Shown one piece after another: positions 59,517 through 64,000 of a DNA stretch of 64,000 nucleotides. The DNA is from Speluncibacter jeojiensis (GTDB taxonomy: Bacteria > Actinomycetota > Actinomycetes > Mycobacteriales > Mycobacteriaceae). Below the pieces are notes generated by a model. The model was not told the origin of the DNA and searched no databases. It saw only the letters and a program-made list of their open reading frames with translations. A program made the position numbers and the translations under genes. Positions within the stretch are counted from its first letter, which is position 1. Every line of letters starts with the position of its first letter. Where the stretch lies: assembly GCF_029589495.1 (NCBI RefSeq), contig NZ_JAAIVF010000002.1, positions 124,001 to 188,000 on the forward strand. The letters are read 5' to 3'.

Positions 59517-60167
59517 TCAGCGGGCCTGCTGGACCACCATCTCGATGATCTGGTCGATGTCCTCCCAGGCAGCCTCGGTGTCGCGCGTGACGAGCCAGTG
59601 CATGACCACCCCGTCGAGCAGCGACAGGCACAGGCGTGCCACCCGCTCGACCGTGACCGTCCACTCGGTGCCGGTCTGTTCCGCGCAGACACTCAGGAAT
59701 TCCGCGGCCGCGGCGAGCGCGAGCTCCTTGTGCACCTTCGCCAATCGGGCCGACGGGTTGGTCGGGTCGTCCTGCCGGCGCAGCGAGAAGCAGATCGTCT
59801 CGTAGGCCAGCCGCTGCCGGGACGGCGTGAGCTCGATCAACTGCCACATCGTGCGCAGCCCGGCCTGCAGTTGCGCCGACAGCGCCACCGGCCCCGTCGT
59901 CCCAGCCGTGGCCTCCTCGCCGACCGTGGCGGCGTACGCGAAGGCCATCCGCAACCCCGCGGCGAGTTCGTCGATGTTCGTCTCGATCATCGCCGACATC
60001 AGGTCTTCTTTGTTCTCGAAGCAGTAGTGCACCATGCCGACCGACACGCCTGCGTCGTCGGCGACACGACGGATGGTCACCGCGTCGATGCCGTCTTTCT
60101 CGGCGCGCTCGAGCGCGGCGCGCACGAGTTGGGTTCGGCGACTGTCAAACGGAAGGCGCACCTGCAT
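59517..60167 (-). CDS. TetR-family transcriptional regulator
   Basis: About 216 residues. The DNA-binding region is AVTIRRVADDAGVSVGMVHYCFENKEDLMSAM (about 29-60). The C-terminal part is the ligand-binding helical bundle, resembling the BetI/TetR_C group. ATG 60167. Upstream is an inverted repeat, TAGAC-TGGC-GTCTA, that may be its operator. Possible targets are itself, the divergent PPOX protein gene or genes further away. Confidence 0.88.
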   Translation of the reverse strand: MQVRLPFDSRRTQLVRAALERAEKDGIDAVTIRRVADDAGVSVGMVHYCFENKEDLMSAMIETNIDELAAGLRMAFAYAATVGEEATAGTTGPVALSAQLQAGLRTMWQLIELTPSRQRLAYETICFSLRRQDDPTNPSARLAKVHKELALAAAAEFLSVCAEQTGTEWTVTVERVARLCLSLLDGVVMHWLVTRDTEAAWEDIDQIIEMVVQQAR

Positions 60168-60200
60168 CGGACAATTACACCGAGACCTGACCGTTATGTC

Positions 60201-60214
60201 TAGACTGGCGTCTA
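60201..60214. promoter_or_regulatory. Candidate TetR operator
   Basis: TAGAC-TGGC-GTCTA, with a nested palindrome GTCTAGAC at 60199-60206, lies 34 bp upstream of the TetR start. A second inverted repeat, ATCCGCGG ... CCGCGGAT (60257-60296), is nearer to the divergent PPOX gene. Confidence 0.5.
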
Positions 60215-60323
60215 ATGATGTGGGATTCCACAGGCCACTCGCAGAATTTTCCCCGTATCCGCGGGTTGCATGTAACACCCGCCCTCCGCCGCGGATGTCG
60301 GTGACCCGTGGCATGGTCGCGAC

Positions 60324-60791
60324 ATGGCCGATTGGAGCGAGTTCGAGCAACAAGCACCCGACCTCGCTGCGGCGGTCCGCGCGAGGTTCGAGGCGCACCG
60401 CCACCATGTCCTCGCGACGCTGCGCACGGACGGGTCGCCCCGGGTCAGCGGCACCGAGGTCGAGTTCGCCGGCGACGAGATGCGGCTGGGCTCGATGTTC
60501 GGCGCACGCAAAGCCCTCGACCTGCAGCGCGATCCACGCTTCGCCGTGCACGCCAACCCCGGTGAACACACCATGGTCGGCGGCGACGCGAAGCTTTCCG
60601 GCCGCGCCGCAGAGCTGACCGGAGCGGAACTGGACGAGGCGTGCGCGGCGCTGCCGCCCGAGCTGCTGCCCTGTCACTACTTCACGCTGGACCTCGACCA
60701 GGTGGTGCTCACCGAGGTCCTGCACGACCCCGACCGCATGCGCATCCGATCCTGGCGGCCGGGCCAGGGGGTTCGCGAGTTCTGGCGGTGA
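60324..60791 (+). CDS. Pyridoxamine 5'-phosphate oxidase-fold protein
   Basis: About 155 residues, split-barrel flavin or F420-binding fold. HHVLATLRTDGSPRVSGTEVEFAGDEMRLGSMFGARKALDLQRDPRFAVHANP follows the PPOX pattern, in particular the strand-turn ATLRTDGSPR and the KALDLQRDPR helix. The ligand may be FMN or F420; subgroups with F420 are common in mycolata. Substrate unknown. ATG 60324. Divergent from the TetR gene. Confidence 0.85.
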   Translation: MADWSEFEQQAPDLAAAVRARFEAHRHHVLATLRTDGSPRVSGTEVEFAGDEMRLGSMFGARKALDLQRDPRFAVHANPGEHTMVGGDAKLSGRAAELTGAELDEACAALPPELLPCHYFTLDLDQVVLTEVLHDPDRMRIRSWRPGQGVREFWR

Positions 60792-60809
60792 CCTCCCGCC
60801 GGGTGCCGG

Positions 60810-61742
60810 CTACCAGGTGATGGTCTCCGCACAGTCGGCGCGTGTCGAGCACGGCTCGACCTGGATCGTCGAGTGTTCGAGACCGTGCGCGGACAGCACC
60901 GCCTGCGCACCGCGCAACACGCGGGCGGGGTCGGCGTCGCTGGAGATGTGCGCGGTCGCCACGTCCATGCCGGTGGTCAGCGTCCACACGTGCAGGTCGT
61001 GCACGTCGGCCACACCCTCGACCGCCCGCAGTTCCTGCTCGACCGCGCGCACGTCGATGTCCGACGGCGACGCCTGGGTCAGGATCCGCAGCGCGGCCAT
61101 GGCCAGCGACATCGCCCGCGGCACCACCCAGATCGAGATCGCGACACCGACGATGATGTCCGCGTAACCCCAGCCGGTCAGCACGGTGACGGCACCGGCG
61201 ATCAGCACGCCGACGTTGCCGACCGCGTCGGCGAGCACCTCCATATAGGCGCCGCGCACGGCCAGCGAGTCCTTCGAATCCCCGCGCAACATCAGCATCA
61301 CGAACACGTTGACGGCCAACCCGGCCACCGCGACGACGATCAGCGGCAGCCCCGGCACGCTCGGCGGCCGGCCGATGCGGTCGATCGCCTCGAACAGGAT
61401 CCAGCCGGCGACCGCCAGCAGCAGCATGGCGTTCGCGATCGCAGTGAGCACCTCGGCGCGATGCCAGCCGAAGGTCCGGGAGGCGGCGCGGCTGCCGCGG
61501 CGGGCCAGGTGCAGCGCAACCAGTCCCATGCTCAACCCGAGGACGTCGGTGAGCATGTGGCCGGCGTCGGCCAGCAACGCCAGCGAGTCGACCGACAGCG
61601 CGACCCCGATCTCGAGTCCGAGGAACACCAGCAGCGCCACCAGCGCGACCACCATCCGGCGGATGCGGGCGCTGCTGACATTCGTGTCGCCCGGCGCGAC
61701 GCCGTGGCTGTGACCGTGCGCATGCCCATGACCGGCGCCCAT
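60810..61742 (-). CDS. Cation diffusion facilitator (zinc/metal exporter)
   Basis: 310 residues, six transmembrane segments, CzcD/ZitB type. The N-terminus is His-rich (MGAGHGHAHGHSHG). The metal-binding residues are in SLALLADAGHMLTDVLGLSM (His and Asp of TM2) and AYMEVLADAVGNVGVLI (TM5). The C-terminal cytoplasmic domain carries VHDLHVWTLTTGMDVATAHI, typical of the ferredoxin-like metal-sensing fold. Exports zinc or related metals. ATG 61742 with GAGGAG 8 nt upstream. Upstream DNA has nested palindromes. Confidence 0.92.
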   Translation of the reverse strand: MGAGHGHAHGHSHGVAPGDTNVSSARIRRMVVALVALLVFLGLEIGVALSVDSLALLADAGHMLTDVLGLSMGLVALHLARRGSRAASRTFGWHRAEVLTAIANAMLLLAVAGWILFEAIDRIGRPPSVPGLPLIVVAVAGLAVNVFVMLMLRGDSKDSLAVRGAYMEVLADAVGNVGVLIAGAVTVLTGWGYADIIVGVAISIWVVPRAMSLAMAALRILTQASPSDIDVRAVEQELRAVEGVADVHDLHVWTLTTGMDVATAHISSDADPARVLRGAQAVLSAHGLEHSTIQVEPCSTRADCAETITW

Positions 61743-61771
61743 GGCTTCTCCTCACGTCGAGTATCACGAGG

Positions 61772-61793
61772 ATATGCGCATGTATGCATGTAT
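61772..61793. promoter_or_regulatory. Nested palindromes before the metal exporter gene
   Basis: ATATGCGCATGTATGCATGT plus AT contains the palindromes ATGCGCAT, GCAT-GT-ATGC and ATGCAT in overlapping order, 30 bp upstream of the exporter start. The AT-rich pattern resembles sites of ArsR/SmtB metal sensors. No sensor gene is adjacent. Confidence 0.45.
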
Positions 61794-61819
61794 GGCAACC
61801 GCCGGCGCGGTCGGATGAC

Positions 61820-63301
61820 TCAGCCGACGTCGACCACGGCCGGCCGGCTCCTACGGCGTGCCCACCAGGCAGCCCCGGCGACGCCCAGCACCAGCGTCCC
61901 CACCGCCGCACCCAGCACCGCACCTACCTCGGCCGCAGTGGTCCCGTCCGTGGCGGTCGACGGCGCCTCCGCCACCGCCGGCGTGAACGTGGACCGCTGG
62001 GCCGCCGTGAGCGTCGGGAGCCCCGCGGTGCCCTTGGTCAGGTCCGCGGACAGCTGCGCGGTAACCGTCCGGAACTGGGCCAGGCCGCGCTCGAGACCGT
62101 CCTGCAGCTGCGGCAGCTGCGCGTCCACCTGCGTCGACGCCTGCCTCAACCCCTGGTTCATCTGCTCGGCACCCTGCTGCAGCAGGCCGCCCATCTGCCG
62201 CAGCTGTCCGGCGCCACCGCGAAGCAGGTCGGCGATGTCGGTGTCGGGGCGCACCGGCATCCCGAGGATCGACGAGGTGCTGTCGAGTTGGCCGGCGAGC
62301 GCCCGCGAGCCGTCACCCACCTTCACCAGGCCGTCGATCGTCGCCGGGGTCATCCCCTGCTCGGTCAGGACCTGCGCCGCCCGGCCGACCGAGTCGGCCG
62401 CGCCGACAGCCGCGGGATCTCCCGTCGTCCGGAGTTGGCCGGCGACCGCGCCGAGGGTCCGCGCGACCTGCGCCTGCACCGCCTGCACCTGTCGCAGCCG
62501 GGTCAGTTCCGCGTCGATGCCGTCCCCTAGCGACTTCGCGCCGTCCCGGATCTGGCCGATGCTCACCTGGGTGCCGCCCAGTCCGTCGGCGAGCGTGTCC
62601 ATCTGCCGGGTCGCGTCACCGATCGCGGCGCCGGCCTGGTTCGCCCCGTCGAGCAGCAGCTTCGATCCGTCGAGCGCGACGCGCAGTTGCCCGGTCAGCT
62701 GATCGGCCTGCGCGGTCAGCTCGCCGACCGCGCCGTCGGCCTGCCCGGCGACCCCCTTGATGAGCCCGGCCGACATGCCCGCGGCGGACAGCGTGGTCCG
62801 CGACGAGTTCACCGCGACCATCAGGTTACCGACACCGACGTCGGTGACGGCCGCCGAAATCTGTTGCGCCAGTGTCGTGGCCGACGACTGGTCCGCACGG
62901 GACGAAAAGGCTACCGACACCTGCTGATCGGCCGGCGATCCGGCGGGCGCGGGCTTGTCTGCGCCGGCCTTCCCCACCGCGACGCCGTAGCCCGCGGGAA
63001 CGGTGACGGCGGCGAGGTACGACCCGTTGGACAGGCCTGCCTCCGCCTGTTCCGCGGACACGTTCTCCCAGTCGAACCCGTCGCCGCCGGCCAACTTGCC
63101 GGCCAACTTGGTCGCGGTCGCCGAGCCGCTCTGGTCGACCAGTGCCACCTGCCGCGACGCTCCCTCTCCTGCCGCGTTCGGCACGACCAGCAGATACACC
63201 ACCGCGCCGACCGCGACCGCCAGCAGCGTCACCAGTGCCAGTGCCCGCCGCGACGGCCACGCCCGACCTTCCACCATCCGTTCAACCGCTCGCCTCATCA
63301 C
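61820..63301 (-). CDS. YhgE/Pip-like membrane protein
   Basis: About 493 residues. One transmembrane segment near the N-terminus (about 20-40), an extracytoplasmic domain beginning VALVDQSGSATATKLAGKLAGG ... FDWENVSAEQAEAGLSNGSYLAAVTVPAGY, which matches YhgE/Pip, a long helical region rich in coiled-coil-like Gln, Ala and Leu heptads, and a single C-terminal segment with a short basic tail. Full YhgE proteins have several C-terminal segments; this is a reduced form. Such proteins act as phage receptors or in secretion-type complexes. GTG 63301 with a leaderless -10 box; ATG 63298 is the alternative. Confidence 0.78.
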   Translation of the reverse strand: MMRRAVERMVEGRAWPSRRALALVTLLAVAVGAVVYLLVVPNAAGEGASRQVALVDQSGSATATKLAGKLAGGDGFDWENVSAEQAEAGLSNGSYLAAVTVPAGYGVAVGKAGADKPAPAGSPADQQVSVAFSSRADQSSATTLAQQISAAVTDVGVGNLMVAVNSSRTTLSAAGMSAGLIKGVAGQADGAVGELTAQADQLTGQLRVALDGSKLLLDGANQAGAAIGDATRQMDTLADGLGGTQVSIGQIRDGAKSLGDGIDAELTRLRQVQAVQAQVARTLGAVAGQLRTTGDPAAVGAADSVGRAAQVLTEQGMTPATIDGLVKVGDGSRALAGQLDSTSSILGMPVRPDTDIADLLRGGAGQLRQMGGLLQQGAEQMNQGLRQASTQVDAQLPQLQDGLERGLAQFRTVTAQLSADLTKGTAGLPTLTAAQRSTFTPAVAEAPSTATDGTTAAEVGAVLGAAVGTLVLGVAGAAWWARRRSRPAVVDVG

Positions 63302-63309
63302 GCCGCGAG

Positions 63310-63315
63310 ACGCTA
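63310..63315 (-). promoter_or_regulatory. -10 box for the YhgE/Pip-like gene, leaderless type
   Basis: On the minus strand TAGCGT is followed by eight bases and the GTG at 63301. Confidence 0.4.
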
Positions 63316-63452
63316 GCAACGGAAATTTAAGGAACTGTGGCATCGCGCGCCCACCGGCGCCCCATCGTCCGCACTGCGCCCGGCAACCCTCCGCAGATCG
63401 TGCGTCCATCCCTCACCTCGATGCGCGAACCGGAACTCGGATCGCTTTACCT

Positions 63453-63466
63453 TCCGCATTTGCGGA
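63453..63466. promoter_or_regulatory. Candidate operator of the HTH-Mop regulator
   Basis: TCCGCA-TT-TGCGGA has perfect 6-bp arms and lies directly before the -10 box, so a bound protein would block the promoter. Autoregulation by the downstream gene is the simplest reading. Confidence 0.55.
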
Positions 63467-63472
63467 TAGGCT
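63467..63472 (+). promoter_or_regulatory. -10 box of the HTH-Mop gene, leaderless type
   Basis: TAGGCT is followed by six bases and the ATG at 63479. Confidence 0.5.
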
Positions 63473-63478
63473 GACCGC

Positions 63479-63886
63479 ATGCCGATGTTTCGATTCCGGG
63501 AGGCCGCCGCGCTGCTCGGTGTCAGCGACGACACCGTCCGCCGATGGGCGGATTCCGGCCGGATCGCCTCGACCACCGACCAGGGACGGCGCGCCATCGA
63601 CGGCGCCGAACTGGCCCGTTTCGCCACCGAGAACGCCGAGGGCACCGACCTCGTCACGCCACCGATCGTCGGGGCATCCGCGCGCAACCGGTTCGTCGGA
63701 CTGGTCACCAAGGTCACCCGCGACACCGTCATGGCGCAGGTCGAGATCCAGGCCGGCCCGCACCGCGTCGTCTCGCTGATGAGCCGGGAGGCGGCCGACG
63801 AACTCGCGCTCGAACCCGGGTCACTGGCGGTCGCGTCGATCAAGGCCACCAACGTGGTCATCGAGGTCCCCGACCAATCCCGTTGA
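63479..63886 (+). CDS. HTH and Mop (TOBE) domain molybdate-responsive regulator
   Basis: 135 residues. The first half is a MerR-like helix-turn-helix: FRFREAAALLGVSDDTVRRWADSGRI. The second (about 68-133) is a Mop/TOBE domain, ARNRFVGLVTKVTRDTVMAQVEIQAG ... VSLMSREAADELALEPGSLAVASIKATNVVIE, that binds molybdate or tungstate. This domain pair controls molybdate uptake in actinomycetes. The ATG has a leaderless -10 box and a palindrome immediately upstream. A lipoprotein, likely ModA, starts 29 bp later. Confidence 0.9.
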   Translation: MPMFRFREAAALLGVSDDTVRRWADSGRIASTTDQGRRAIDGAELARFATENAEGTDLVTPPIVGASARNRFVGLVTKVTRDTVMAQVEIQAGPHRVVSLMSREAADELALEPGSLAVASIKATNVVIEVPDQSR

Positions 63887-63915
63887 CCACGAATCATTCT
63901 CAGGAGGACATGCCT

Positions 63916-64000
63916 GTGCGCAGGATCCCGATCGTCATCGTCGCGGCCGCCGCGATCGCCGCCCTGACCGCCGGCTGCGGCTCATCCGACAACGGCGCGG
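63916..64000 (+). CDS. Start of a lipoprotein gene, probably molybdate-binding ModA (truncated by window end)
   Basis: The visible part codes for a signal peptide and lipobox: VRRIPIVIVAAAAIAAL followed by TAGC, with the lipidated Cys at about residue 21. AGGAGG stands 8 nt before GTG 63916; the ATG at 63910 is too close to it (2 nt). ModA is inferred from the preceding Mop-domain regulator, not from the sequence of the mature protein, which lies outside the window. Confidence 0.65.
   Translation, partial: MRRIPIVIVAAAAIAALTAGCGSSDNGA

Overview
The window is a GC-rich (about 70%) chromosomal segment from a mycolic-acid actinomycete (order Mycobacteriales, of the Gordonia, Williamsia, Nocardia or Rhodococcus type). 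Three things point there: GTG and leaderless starts, F420-linked genes (fgd and a second luciferase-like oxidoreductase), and a gene order that, as I remember it, follows Mycobacterium tuberculosis Rv0433 down to Rv0390 and then Rv0359-Rv0357c. Blocks of other genes are inserted between the shared ones. I see no rRNA or tRNA gene, prophage, intact transposase or CRISPR array.

Layout. 0-3 kb: the end of a PucR-type regulator, a PrmC-like methyltransferase and a PAP2 membrane phosphatase. 3-9.5 kb: a conserved block with a YbdK-type ligase, the lipoprotein superoxide dismutase SodC, a LytR_C protein, a DUF3263 protein, peptide deformylase, an acetyltransferase and exonuclease III (xthA). 9.5-16.2 kb: a minus-strand urease operon (urea transporter, ureA, a CbiX-like chelatase with a His-rich tail, ureB, ureC, ureF, ureG, ureD) with no ureE. 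16.5-19.2 kb: TPP riboswitch, thiC and thiD. 19.4-22.7 kb: a nucleotide cyclase, an ABC exporter and a GtrA protein. 22.8-25.7 kb: thiO-thiS-thiG behind a second TPP riboswitch, with thiE divergent. 25.7-34.6 kb: a MutT3-like Nudix hydrolase, a secreted protein, an F420-type oxidoreductase facing a PhaC-like hydrolase, a DUF2563/DUF1023 pair, fabH and small genes.

34.7-45.3 kb: ackA, pta, a SUFU-domain protein, fgd, a frameshifted hydrolase, a GT39 glycosyltransferase with a partner protein, metZ and rhodanese. 45.3-51 kb: an FprA-like reductase, a secreted protein, an amidohydrolase, a UBP zinc finger and a Na+/H+ antiporter. 51-56 kb: a MocR regulator facing a small membrane protein, a large LuxR-type ATPase regulator and an unknown Cys-rich protein. 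56-59.5 kb: purA, its divergent neighbour and an M50 membrane peptidase. 59.5-64 kb: a TetR regulator, a PPOX-fold protein, a CDF metal exporter, a YhgE/Pip-like membrane protein and a HTH-Mop molybdate regulator followed by the start of a lipoprotein, probably ModA.

How the genes work together. Urea uptake, nickel delivery and urease sit in one transcript. Thiamine synthesis is spread over three transcripts, two of them under TPP riboswitches. Pta-AckA and Fgd share a neighbourhood, as in mycobacteria. The most unusual item is the CbiX-like protein with 18 histidines in its last 58 residues, embedded between urease structural genes in an operon that lacks ureE. At least nine genes carry a TANNNT -10 box 6-8 nt before the start codon, which suggests widespread leaderless transcription.
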